A DNA stretch of 64,000 nucleotides, taken from contig NZ_JAPEVI010000003.1 of NCBI RefSeq assembly GCF_026240905.1, positions 4,280,501-4,344,500 of the forward strand, given 5' to 3'. This DNA comes from Roseibium salinum (GTDB lineage Bacteria > Pseudomonadota > Alphaproteobacteria > Rhizobiales > Stappiaceae). Below are positions 26,426 to 34,328 of this stretch, piece by piece. Each line of letters opens with the position of its first letter. Positions within the stretch are counted from its first letter, which is position 1. Under the pieces are notes generated by a model. That model saw nothing but the letters and a program-made list of their open reading frames with translations, did no database searches and was not told where the DNA came from. A program made the translations under genes and the position numbers.

Positions 26426-27199
26426 GTGAGCCTTGTCGAAACAGAATGGCGGCATGGCGCGGTCTGGCTCTGGCTCAACCGGCCCGAACGCCACAACGCG
26501 CTTGTGCCGCCGCTGACGGGCGCATTGCGATCCGCCCTCGCGGAATTGGCGGAGCAGGAACCTGCCGCGCTGGTGCTGTCCGGCCGGGGACACAGTTTTT
26601 CGACCGGCGGCGACATCGCCGGTTTCCTGGAACACGCGGGCTCGCGGCAGGCGCTCAGGGACTATTCGGAAGGCCTGGTCGGCGACCTGCATGACGCCAT
26701 TCTCGAGCTGCTCGCGTTTCCCGCGCCGGTTCTTGCCGCCGTCAATGGTGCCGTGACCGGCGGATCGGCGGGGCTGCTGTTTGCTGCCGACATGGTCGCG
26801 ATGTCGGACCGCGCGTTCCTGCAGCCCTACTATTGCGAGGTCGGGTTCGCGCCCGATGGCGGCTGGACCGCGCTCCTTCCTGACCGGGTCGGTCCGTCGA
26901 AGGCGCTCGAGATCCAGTACCGCAACGCGCGGATCGGCGCCGCCGAAGCCCTGGCCCTCGGGCTGGCTTCAAGCGTTTGCCCGCGCTCGGAACTGGCGAC
27001 ACAGATCGATGCCTGGGTGGATGACCTCGGCAAGGGCTTTGCCCGAACGCACCGGGTCACCCGGCAAGGGGTCTGGGATGAGCGGAGGCGGGAAGAGGTC
27101 CGCCGCCGTCTCGACCTGGAGAGGGCCCGGTTTCTGGAGCTTGTCGAACGGCCGGAAACGCTCGACGGCATGAAACGCTTCACACGGCAGCGCGCCTGA
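26426..27199 (+). CDS. Enoyl-CoA hydratase/isomerase family protein
   Basis: A 257-residue crotonase-fold protein. The oxyanion-hole segments SFSTGGDIAGF (about residues 63-73) and GAVTGGSAGLLFAAD (about 107-121) are present. The catalytic Glu positions of classical hydratases are not conserved in the second motif (GGSAG), so isomerase, hydrolase or lyase activity is possible. GTG at 26426 has GTGAGG upstream; the ATG just before is out of frame and meets a stop at once. Probably in an operon with the TetR and ligase genes. Confidence 0.85.
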   Translation: MSLVETEWRHGAVWLWLNRPERHNALVPPLTGALRSALAELAEQEPAALVLSGRGHSFSTGGDIAGFLEHAGSRQALRDYSEGLVGDLHDAILELLAFPAPVLAAVNGAVTGGSAGLLFAADMVAMSDRAFLQPYYCEVGFAPDGGWTALLPDRVGPSKALEIQYRNARIGAAEALALGLASSVCPRSELATQIDAWVDDLGKGFARTHRVTRQGVWDERRREEVRRRLDLERARFLELVERPETLDGMKRFTRQRA

Positions 27200-27242
27200 G
27201 GCCTTCAGAAGAGATTCGAACACCAGGTGTTGGGGAGGACAC

Positions 27243-28790
27243 ATGGAGTTTTTGACAGACATGGCGGCCAAACGGGCCGAACTGACGCCGGAGGCGGTCG
27301 CCTTTACCGATCACGACACCGGCCGCAGCTTCACGTTCTGCGAGGTCAACAGCCGCGCCAGCCGGCTCGGCAACCTGCTGCTGGACCGGGGACTTGGAAA
27401 GGGCGACCGGGCGGCGGTTCTTTGCCTGAACCATCCCGATTTCTTCGTTCTGCTGTTTGCGGCTCAGAAGACCGGGATCCAACTGGTGCCGCTCAATTGG
27501 CGCCAGCCAGTGGCGGAGTTGGCGCCCATCCTGGAAGCTTCCGGAGCAAGGGTCCTGTTTCACGACGGCGACTGCGCCGAAACGGCCGGGGACCTGGTCT
27601 CCGACACCGGCATCCGCCTGCTGCCGCTCGGCGCCACGCGGGACGCCGGCAGTGCGCTGGACGCCCTGCTCAGGAACGCAAGCCCGGCCGCAATCGGCTG
27701 CGGCCGGATCAGGGCCGATGCGCCCTGGTATCTGCTGTTTACCTCCGGCACCACAGGCCTGCCCAAGGCGGTCATTCAGACCGCGGGCATGGCCTATGCC
27801 AACATGATCAATTACAGTCAGGCGACCGGTCTCACGGTCGGCGAAAAGGGCGTCAACTTCCTGCCGCTGTTCCACACGGCAGGCATCAATCTGCCGACGC
27901 TGCCGATCTTCCTGAACGGAGGCTCTTCGACGGTCCTGCGCAAGTTCGATGCGGACAGGATTCTGGATCTGATCGATGCGGGCGAGGTAACGAATTTCTT
28001 TGGCGTGCCGGCGATCTATCAGGCGCTGGCGCTTTCACCCAGGATTGGCAAGACGGATTTTTCAGGCGTCCGCTCGCTGGGATGCGGCGGCGCGCCGGTT
28101 CCCCGGCACCTTCTCAACGATTTCCGCAAACGCGGCGTCACCATCTGCAACGGCATGGGCATGACGGAGACGGGGCCGACCGTGTTCCTGATGGACAAGG
28201 CGCACGCGGCGGAAAAAATCGGCTCGGTCGGCAAGCCGCAGATCCTGACCGACGTCCGGCTCGCCGACGGTGACAGCGGGATCGTGGAAGGGCCGGGCGA
28301 GGGGGAAGTCCAGTTCCGCGGTCCGAATGTCACGCCCGGCTATATGGACAATCCGGAAGCGACAGCGGCCGCGTTCACGGTGGACGGCTGGCTGAAATCC
28401 GGGGATGTCGCCCGGCGCGACGAGGACGGTTATTACTACATCGTCGACCGGATCAAGGACATGTACATCTCCGGCGGCGAGAATGTTTACCCTGCGGAAG
28501 TCGAGAAGGTCTTGGTCGGCCATCCGGCGGTCCTGGAGGCCGTGGTCATCGGCGTTCCGGACGAAAAATGGGGCGAAGTCGGTGCGGCCTTCCTGATCGT
28601 CCGGCCCGGCGAAGAGCTGGACACGGACAGCCTGTCCGGCTGGTGCCGCCAGCAGCTCGCTCCCTACAAGATCCCGAAGAGCTTTTCCGTCGTGGCGGAT
28701 CTTCCCCGCACGGCCGCAGGGAAAGTGCGCAAGAACGTCGTGAAGGACGCCTTTCTGACCGAAACGACACCGGAGGATGCCCGAGTATGA
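27243..28790 (+). CDS. AMP-binding acyl-CoA synthetase
   Basis: A 515-residue ANL-superfamily ligase: P-loop LLFTSGTTGLPKA near residue 165, GMGMTETGPTVF near 302, GWLKSGDVARRDEDGYYYIVDR near 381 and the C-terminal catalytic Lys in RTAAGKVRKN near residue 498. It activates a carboxylic acid as its CoA thioester. GAGG lies before the ATG. The stop overlaps the next gene as ATGA. It is the likely first enzyme for the acid imported by the ABC system that shares its TetR operator; chain type unknown. Confidence 0.92.
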   Translation: MEFLTDMAAKRAELTPEAVAFTDHDTGRSFTFCEVNSRASRLGNLLLDRGLGKGDRAAVLCLNHPDFFVLLFAAQKTGIQLVPLNWRQPVAELAPILEASGARVLFHDGDCAETAGDLVSDTGIRLLPLGATRDAGSALDALLRNASPAAIGCGRIRADAPWYLLFTSGTTGLPKAVIQTAGMAYANMINYSQATGLTVGEKGVNFLPLFHTAGINLPTLPIFLNGGSSTVLRKFDADRILDLIDAGEVTNFFGVPAIYQALALSPRIGKTDFSGVRSLGCGGAPVPRHLLNDFRKRGVTICNGMGMTETGPTVFLMDKAHAAEKIGSVGKPQILTDVRLADGDSGIVEGPGEGEVQFRGPNVTPGYMDNPEATAAAFTVDGWLKSGDVARRDEDGYYYIVDRIKDMYISGGENVYPAEVEKVLVGHPAVLEAVVIGVPDEKWGEVGAAFLIVRPGEELDTDSLSGWCRQQLAPYKIPKSFSVVADLPRTAAGKVRKNVVKDAFLTETTPEDARV

Positions 28791-29176
28791 GCCTCACCGC
28801 AGATGCGCCGCTACGCGCCTCTTTCACCTGGATTCCGAGGCAGGCCGATTTCGACGCCTTCGCCAGGCTGTCCGGGGACGACAACCCCATCCATGTCGAT
28901 CCGGACTTTTCCGCCCGCACGCGTTTCGGCCGCACGGTGTCGCACGGCATGCTGCTTTACACCCGCGTCCATGCGCATCTTCAGGAGCTTTATCCCGGCA
29001 GGGCACACAAGCTGCAGACCCTGATGTTCCCCAATCCCGCCTATGCGGATGAGGAGCTGACATTTTTCTTCAGCGGTGATCCGGACAGGCCCGATCAGAT
29101 CGTGATCGAGGTCAGGCGCAGCGCGGACGGCGCTGTCGCGCTGTCCGGAACCTGCGACCTTGGAGAAGACCGATGA
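28787..29176 (+). CDS. MaoC-like hotdog-fold dehydratase (catalytic subunit)
   Basis: A 129-residue hotdog protein with the full hydratase-2 motif LSGDDNPIHVDPDFSA (residues about 25-40) carrying the Asp and His of (R)-specific enoyl-CoA hydratases, then FGRTVSHGMLL. It starts by ATGA overlap with the ligase and its stop overlaps the next hotdog gene. The pair looks like a two-subunit version of a double-hotdog dehydratase. Confidence 0.87.
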   Translation: MSLTADAPLRASFTWIPRQADFDAFARLSGDDNPIHVDPDFSARTRFGRTVSHGMLLYTRVHAHLQELYPGRAHKLQTLMFPNPAYADEELTFFFSGDPDRPDQIVIEVRRSADGAVALSGTCDLGEDR

Positions 29177-29544
29177 CCCTCGAACCTGGACAGCAGGCAC
29201 GACTGAGCCGGACCTATTCGGACCAGGACATGCGCGACTTCGCGCTTCTTTCAGGCGATGACACGAAGGTTCCTGAAACGGTTCCCGGCCCGCTGATCGG
29301 CGGCCTGTTTTCCTACCTGCTCGGCGTTAGGCTGCCCGGGCGCGGCACGAACTATCTCAAGCAGAGCCTGGAATTCCTGGCGCCGGCTCCCGTCGGCGAA
29401 GAACTGACGGCGTCCGTCACGATCACCCGCCTCAGGCCCGAAAAGCATCTGGTCGATCTCGAAACCGTCTGTGAGGCCGCAGACGGCACGCGCATCTGCC
29501 AGGGGCGGGCGCTGGTCTATGTCGAGGACGTCGGCAAGGAATAG
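29173..29544 (+). CDS. MaoC-like hotdog-fold protein lacking the catalytic His
   Basis: A 123-residue hotdog protein. The place of the hydratase motif reads LSGDDTKVPETVPG, so the Asp region survives but the N-P-x-H part is gone; the central GPLIGGLFSYLLG helix and the C-terminal strands remain. It probably pairs with the preceding protein as a structural or binding subunit. It overlaps that gene by 4 bp and ends the operon. Confidence 0.8.
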   Translation: MTLEPGQQARLSRTYSDQDMRDFALLSGDDTKVPETVPGPLIGGLFSYLLGVRLPGRGTNYLKQSLEFLAPAPVGEELTASVTITRLRPEKHLVDLETVCEAADGTRICQGRALVYVEDVGKE

Positions 29545-29598
29545 ACGCGACCCCGCCTGCTCTCGCTATGCAGTCTCTTGCAGATCTGGTCGCTGATG

Positions 29599-29988
29599 CT
29601 AATCGCCTTCCACCAAACGCGTCTTGCCGGGCCAGAACGCGTAGTGCGCGGCGATCCGGTCGGTCTTTGCGTCTGGTTCCTTGTACACCCAGCCGATCTC
29701 CTCGCCGCCCAGGGCAACATAGCTCGCATCGCCCTTGATCGGGCAATGGGTGGTCTTGTCTACCGTCTTGAAGGAGGCGGTCAGATCGGCTTCGGGAACA
29801 TAGATCACCGGGTCATACAGCGACTTGCCGAACTCGATCACGCGGAGCGCATTCGTGCTGTCGGCAAGCAGCTTGTCGCCTGCGTAGACGCGGATGCGGC
29901 GGGGAACGTCCTTGACCACCATGAGATGGGAGGGGTTATCGGGGTTGCGGATCGCTTCGTCCAATGCGGGGCTCTCCAGGGTCGCCAT
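29599..29988 (-). CDS. DUF427 domain-containing protein
   Basis: A 129-residue protein nearly filled by a DUF427 domain (RRIRVYAGDKLLADSTNA near residue 30; TTHCPIKGDASYV near 79; AAHYAFWPGK at the end). The CPxKG segment and the final tryptophan region are family hallmarks. Function unknown. ATG 29988 has GAGGAGAG upstream, which decides against the longer open frame. It stands alone, convergent with the hotdog genes. Confidence 0.88.
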   Translation of the reverse strand: MATLESPALDEAIRNPDNPSHLMVVKDVPRRIRVYAGDKLLADSTNALRVIEFGKSLYDPVIYVPEADLTASFKTVDKTTHCPIKGDASYVALGGEEIGWVYKEPDAKTDRIAAHYAFWPGKTRLVEGD

Positions 29989-30242
29989 CGTGCTCTCCTC
30001 ATGTCTACTCGCCGGGAAATGGCTGGGTCTTTCAGCGACCCCAACGGTTTCAGGTGTCGCTTGTTCAATACAGTACGTGAGGTGCCTGGCCCGGGTGGGC
30101 AATGGCAAGCATGTGACATTGCCGTGAAGACATGTTTCGGCCGGTTTTGGCATTCACAGAACCGAAAGCGGCTGGCTGACGCTTGAAAAATCTGCTGAAA
30201 CCACATTCAAGAGAGAACAGGTCATGCAGCAAGGCGGTTTTC

Positions 30243-31498
30243 ATGGGTGAGCAGGTAACGGAGTTGTTGAGGCGGTTGTTTCAAAGGGCCGTCGAGGTGG
30301 CAGATCCGATGAAGAGCCTCGCGGCCTCCCTGCCGGAAAAGCCGGCGGGACGGGTCGTCGTCGTCGGGGCCGGCAAGGCCTCGGCCCGGATGGCGGAAGC
30401 GGTCGAGGCGGTCTGGGGTCCGTGCGAAGGGCTGGTCATCACCCGCTACGGATACGCCCGGCCATGCAAGGGCATCGAGATAGTCGAGGCAGCCCATCCC
30501 GTGCCCGATGAAATCGGTCATTCCGCCACGCAGCGGATGCTCGATCTGCTGGAAGGTCTCGGCGAAGACGACTTTGTCCTGGCTCTGATTTCCGGGGGCG
30601 CGTCGGCCCTGCTGACGGCGCCAGCCGGCGACATCTCCTTGGGCGAAAAGCAGGATATCAACCAGAAACTGCTCGTTTCTGGGGCGCCCATCGGGCAGAT
30701 GAATATCGTACGCAAACACCTGAGCCGGGTGAAGGGCGGCCAGCTTGCGGCAGCCGCTTATCCCGCACGCATGCTGGCGCTGCTTCTGTCCGACGTCCCC
30801 GGCGATGATCCAGCGGAGATCGGGTCGGGTCCAACGGTCGGCGATGCGAGCACGCCGCAAGACGCCAAAGCCATTCTGGAGCGCTGGAAGATCGACGTGC
30901 CGGCCTCGGTCAGTCAGGTTCTGGCGGGGCGGACCGGCGTTCTTGCGCCGGATGACGACAGGCTTTCCCGTGTCACCAACACGATCTTCGCGGCCCCGTC
31001 CCAGTCTCTCGAGGCGGCTCGGCTGCTGGCGGAAGAAAACGGATGCGATGTGGAAATCCTCGGTGATGCGCTGGAAGGGGAAGCGCGCGACGTTGCGCAG
31101 GAACACGCGGCCCTCGCCCTCAAGCGCCAAGAGGCCCGGTCCGGCAGCAGCCGTCCGCTGATCCTGATGTCCGGGGGGAACTGACGGTCACCCGCCGGGG
31201 CGACGGCATCGGCGGACCGAATGCCGAATACGCCCTGGCGCTTGCCTTCGCGCTGAAGGGCGCACCCGGCATCCACGCCATTGCCTGCGATACGGACGGC
31301 GTCGACGGCGCGGCCGAGGTTGCCGGCGCTGTCATCGGGCCGCAGACGCTGTCGAAGGCGGAAAAGGCAGCCGTTTCGGTCGACAGGGCGTTGGACAACA
31401 ATGACGCCCATGGCTTCTTTGAGACCCTGGGCGATCAGGTCGTCACCGGGCCGACCTTGACCAATGTGAACGACTTCCGTGCGATATGGATTTGCTAG
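30243..31498 (+). pseudogene. Glycerate 2-kinase / MOFRL family protein (TtuD/GckA-like), single-base frameshift
   Basis: A DUF4147 (glycerate kinase) domain reads from ATG 30243 to MSGGN at about 31180, including VVVGAGKASARMA, HPVPDE and LISGGASALLTAP motifs. The C-terminal MOFRL domain continues in another frame (ELTVTRRGDGIGGPNAEYA, DTDGVDG) to the stop at 31498. A run of six G (31173-31178) should be seven to keep frame (SGGE). Repaired, the protein would be about 418 residues, normal for the family, which phosphorylates D-glycerate to 2-phosphoglycerate. The indel in a homopolymer makes sequencing error the first suspicion. The start is set by AAGGCGG upstream. Confidence 0.85.
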
Positions 31499-31576
31499 GT
31501 ATGGCCCCATTTGGGAACCTGTTGAAGCGCAGCTTCGACTATGGTGCATCTGTTGCGGGCCGGGTTTGGATAGGGA

Positions 31577-32764
31577 TTGGTATTGTCTGAAGTCACCATA
31601 ACGCGGGCCGTCCGCATGCCCGATCCGTTCCGGATCGAGCGCTTTCTGTCCAATCCGAAACTCGGGCCGAGGCTGCTGTTCTTCAGCGGCGGCTCGGCGC
31701 TCAACGGCGTCGCGCAGCGTCTGAAGCGCTACACTCACAATTCCATTCATCTCGTCACGCCGTTCGACAGCGGCGGCAGCTCGCAAGGGCTCCGGGTTGC
31801 CTTCGACATGCCGGCGATCGGCGACCTTCGCAGCCGGCTGATGGCGCTGGCCGATGAAACGGTGCTGGGCCATCCGGACGTCTTCCGCCTGTTCACCCAC
31901 CGCTTTGCCAAATCCGCTCCCGGGACGGACCTTGCCGGTGAACTCGACGCGATGATTGCCGGGACCCATCCCCTGGTGGAAGCGATCGAAGTTCCCATGC
32001 GCACGCTGATCCAGAACCAGCTCGACCGATTCCGCGCCGCCTGCCCGGAGAGCTTCGATCTCAGGGGGGCAAGCATCGGCAACCTGATCTTGGCGGGCGG
32101 CTATCTCCATCAGAACCAGCAACTCGAACCGATCATCTTCCTGGTCTCGAAACTCGTCGGCGTCCAGGGCACCGTCCGTGCGGTAACGGACGACAATCTG
32201 CATCTTGGAGCGGTGCTGGAAAACGGAGAGACTGTCATCGGCCAGCATCTCCTCACCGGCAAGGAGCATCCGCCGCTCACCTCGCCGATCAGGGATCTCT
32301 TCCTGAACCTCGGCCTGAGAGGCCGGACGCCCGCCCGTTCGCAGATTCCGGAACGGAACCGCAAACTTATCAGTTCGGCAGACCTCATCTGCTATGCTCC
32401 GGGAAGCTTCCATACCAGCCTGGTTGCCAACCTGCTGGCCGACGGCGCCGGCCGGTCGATCGCCGCGCGCACGGTGCCGAAAGTCTATGTGCCCGCGATG
32501 GGCGCGGACCCGGAAGCCGGCGGCATGGATCTGCCCCACCGGGTGCGGACCCTGCTCGCCTATCTGCGCAAGGACGCCGGATCCGATTGTCCGGTGAACC
32601 GGTTGCTCAATCTGGTGGTCGCCGACCAAAGCGTTCCTGAAAGCGAGGCTGCCGAGGTCAGCGCGTTGGGTGTCGCCGTCGTGAGGCTGGATCTCGTTAG
32701 CGAGCAGTCCGCGCCCTATTACGATCCGGCGGCACTGTGCGATGCACTGGTTTCGCTGGTATGA
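31577..32764 (+). CDS. CofD-like protein (CofD/YvcK superfamily)
   Basis: A 395-residue protein whose GPRLLFFSGGSALNG segment (about residues 30-44) and THNSIHLVTPFDSGGSS, GASIGNLILAGGYL and SADLICYAPGSF motifs place it in the CofD/YvcK (2-phospho-L-lactate transferase/gluconeogenesis factor) superfamily. It resembles the CofD-like members described with the GAK gene set, but the ATP-grasp and HprK-like partners of that set are not seen here. No ATG fits well: TTG at 31577 or 31583 follows TAGGGATTGG; ATG 31616 would trim the conserved start. It lies 78 bp after the glycerate kinase and before rbsD. Substrate unknown. Confidence 0.8.
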   Translation: MVLSEVTITRAVRMPDPFRIERFLSNPKLGPRLLFFSGGSALNGVAQRLKRYTHNSIHLVTPFDSGGSSQGLRVAFDMPAIGDLRSRLMALADETVLGHPDVFRLFTHRFAKSAPGTDLAGELDAMIAGTHPLVEAIEVPMRTLIQNQLDRFRAACPESFDLRGASIGNLILAGGYLHQNQQLEPIIFLVSKLVGVQGTVRAVTDDNLHLGAVLENGETVIGQHLLTGKEHPPLTSPIRDLFLNLGLRGRTPARSQIPERNRKLISSADLICYAPGSFHTSLVANLLADGAGRSIAARTVPKVYVPAMGADPEAGGMDLPHRVRTLLAYLRKDAGSDCPVNRLLNLVVADQSVPESEAAEVSALGVAVVRLDLVSEQSAPYYDPAALCDALVSLV

Positions 32765-32843
32765 CAACCGGAAGGCCTGGATCTGATGGTACCCTGTCGC
32801 CAGCCGGACCCGGTATAGTCGAATCGATCAAGAGGAAGACGTC

Positions 32844-33254
32844 ATGAAACGCAGGCCGCTTTTGAATCGCCACCTGAGCAAGCTCGTGGCATCGCTCGGG
32901 CATATGGACGAAATCGTTGTGGCCGACGCAGGCCTGCCGGTTCCCGCCAATGTCGGCGTCATCGACCTGGCGGTCTCCCCCGGCATTCCCGGACTTTTCG
33001 ATGTTCTCGACGCCCTGGCCAACGAGATGGTCGTCGAGCAAGCCATCTTCGCCGACGAGGCTTCCGCTGAGCTCGTCACCCAGATCGAAGTGAAACTGGC
33101 GCACTGGGCGGCCGATGCGGGCAAACCGATCGAACATATCCGCTGTTCCCACGAGGCGTTGAAGACTAGAACCGCCCGCGCCCGCGCTGTCATCCGCACG
33201 GGCGAATTCACGCCGTTCGCGAATGTCATCCTGGTGTCCGGAGTGCCGTTCTAG
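32844..33254 (+). CDS. rbsD: D-ribose pyranase RbsD
   Basis: A 136-residue RbsD/FucU-family protein that interconverts pyranose and furanose forms of ribose or a related sugar. The catalytic His (GHMDEIVVADAGLP, residues about 19-32), NEMVVEQAIFADE and the C-terminal RTGEFTPFANVILVSGV are typical. No ribose transporter or kinase is nearby; its company is the CofD-like gene 79 bp upstream. AAGAGGAAG precedes the ATG. Confidence 0.92.
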   Translation: MKRRPLLNRHLSKLVASLGHMDEIVVADAGLPVPANVGVIDLAVSPGIPGLFDVLDALANEMVVEQAIFADEASAELVTQIEVKLAHWAADAGKPIEHIRCSHEALKTRTARARAVIRTGEFTPFANVILVSGVPF

Positions 33255-33301
33255 CGGAGCGCGTCCGGGTCACCCCAGCACGGCCGCAACCAGACGGGAG
33301 C

Positions 33302-33358
33302 CGCTCTGCAAACGAGTAGGCCCCGGGTCTCGCTGCGCTCGCCCGGGGTGACTCGGAG
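33302..33358. repeat. 57-bp direct repeat, copy 1 (left of GIY-YIG gene)
   Basis: Begins CGCTCTGCAAACGAGTAGG and ends GGGGTGACTCGGAG; contains a CCCCGGG/CCCGGGG inverted repeat around CTCGCTGCGCTCG. The copy at 33806-33862 differs at only two positions. The two bracket the GIY-YIG gene with about 450 bp between them. Confidence 0.75.
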
Positions 33359-33402
33359 AGTTTTTCGAGCGCAAGCTCGAGCCGATAGTGTAAGAACTAT
33401 CA

Positions 33403-33681
33403 ATGGCTTACTTCGTATATATTCTCGCAAGCCGGATGAATGGAACGCTGTACGTCGGCGTCACGAATGATCTGGCCCGCCGCGTGGAAGAGCACCGGCA
33501 GGGAATCGGCTCCGGCTTCACGAGGAAGAACGCTGTTCACAGGCTCGTCCATGCGGAAGGCTTCGATCAAATCGAGGACGCCATCGGCATGGAAAAGCGG
33601 CTCAAAAAGTGGCGGCGGGCGTGGAAGATACAGCTGATTGAAAAATCCAATCCGGATTGGCACGACCTGCTTACCCATTAA
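33403..33681 (+). CDS. GIY-YIG nuclease family protein
   Basis: A 92-residue single-domain protein of the UvrC/YhbQ-like GIY-YIG family: YFVYILASR at the start, TLYVGVTNDLARRVEEH with the catalytic Tyr and Arg, and FDQIEDAIGMEKRLKKWRRAWK with the catalytic Glu region and a basic helix. Such small proteins are widespread in alphaproteobacteria, usually without a known role. It is enclosed by near-identical direct repeats and followed by further repeat copies, so it may travel with them. Confidence 0.92.
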   Translation: MAYFVYILASRMNGTLYVGVTNDLARRVEEHRQGIGSGFTRKNAVHRLVHAEGFDQIEDAIGMEKRLKKWRRAWKIQLIEKSNPDWHDLLTH

Positions 33682-33705
33682 ATGCCGAGGGCGCCAAACA
33701 CTCGA

Positions 33706-33862
33706 TGTCACCCGGCCCAGCGCAGCGCAGAGCCGGGCCCACTTGCCGGTCTGCTTGGTAAAGCCGAAGAGAACAGCGTCGTACCGGCCGCGTCCAGACA
33801 GTAAACGCTCTGCAAACGAGTAGGCCCCGGGTCTCGCTACGCTTGCCCGGGGTGACTCGGAG
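33706..33862. repeat. Repeat unit A (about 157 bp) downstream of GIY-YIG gene, including 57-bp copy 2
   Basis: Starts TGTCACCCGGCCCAGCGCAG and ends with the 57-bp sequence at 33806-33862. Contains two hairpins (GCCCGGCTCTGCGC type at the left, CCCCGGGTCTCG type at the right). Unit B (33898-34047) is a diverged copy in the same orientation. Confidence 0.7.
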
Positions 33863-33897
33863 GGGTTCAGCGCAGTCACGTGACGAATCCTCCTCGG

Positions 33898-34047
33898 TGT
33901 CGCCCCGGCCCAGCGCAGCGCAGAGCCGGGGCCTACTCGCTGGTCTGCTCGGTAAAGCCGACGAGAACAGCGCCGGACTGGCCGCGTTCAGACAGGAATC
34001 GCTCTGCAAAATGGGCCTCGGTGTCTCGCCGCGTTCGCCCAGCGAGG
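33898..34047. repeat. Repeat unit B, diverged tandem copy of unit A
   Basis: Aligns with unit A over its whole length: TGTCGCCCCGGCCCAGCGCA start, GGTAAAGCCGACGAGAACAG middle, CGCTCTGCAAAATGGGCCTC end. The right part is more degenerate than in unit A. By eye, about four of five bases match. The rest of 33863-34198 holds no gene that I can support. Confidence 0.65.
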
Positions 34048-34198
34048 AACAGGGCTGAGTCCGCTCTTGATCTCGCCGGCCTTATGCTGACGCAAAATGC
34101 CCCGCTTCAGGGCGGCATCCGCCGAAACTTCGCTCCCGCTTGTTTCGTTTTAAAGACAGTATCTTCCCGCTGTGCGGAAAATTTCTTCAGGGGCGCCG

Positions 34199-34230
34199 AA
34201 ACCGATTTTGTTGACTTTCGAAATCGGTTT
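34199..34230. promoter_or_regulatory. Two LacI-type operators around a -35 element
   Basis: AAACCGATTT (34199-34208) and AAATCGGTTT (34221-34230) are exact inverse complements. Each carries the LacI-family core AA-N-CG-N-TT, with the central CG dinucleotides 22 bp (two helical turns) apart. TTGACT (34211-34216), a likely -35, sits between them. They lie about 100-130 bp upstream of the LacI-family gene, so autoregulation of the operon is likely. Confidence 0.6.
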
Positions 34231-34328
34231 TGCAAGCCTTCTTTTCAAGAAAGCGCGGCTGTTGGATCGATGTGTCCGGCAAGGCGCGACGGTATGGAGG
34301 GGCCGACCGGCACCCCGGGGGAGGATGA

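Noticed and set aside
33260..34060. Possible CRISPR array from the repeated GC-rich blocks
   Set aside because: The repeats are long, few and irregularly spaced, contain internal palindromes, and no cas gene is present.
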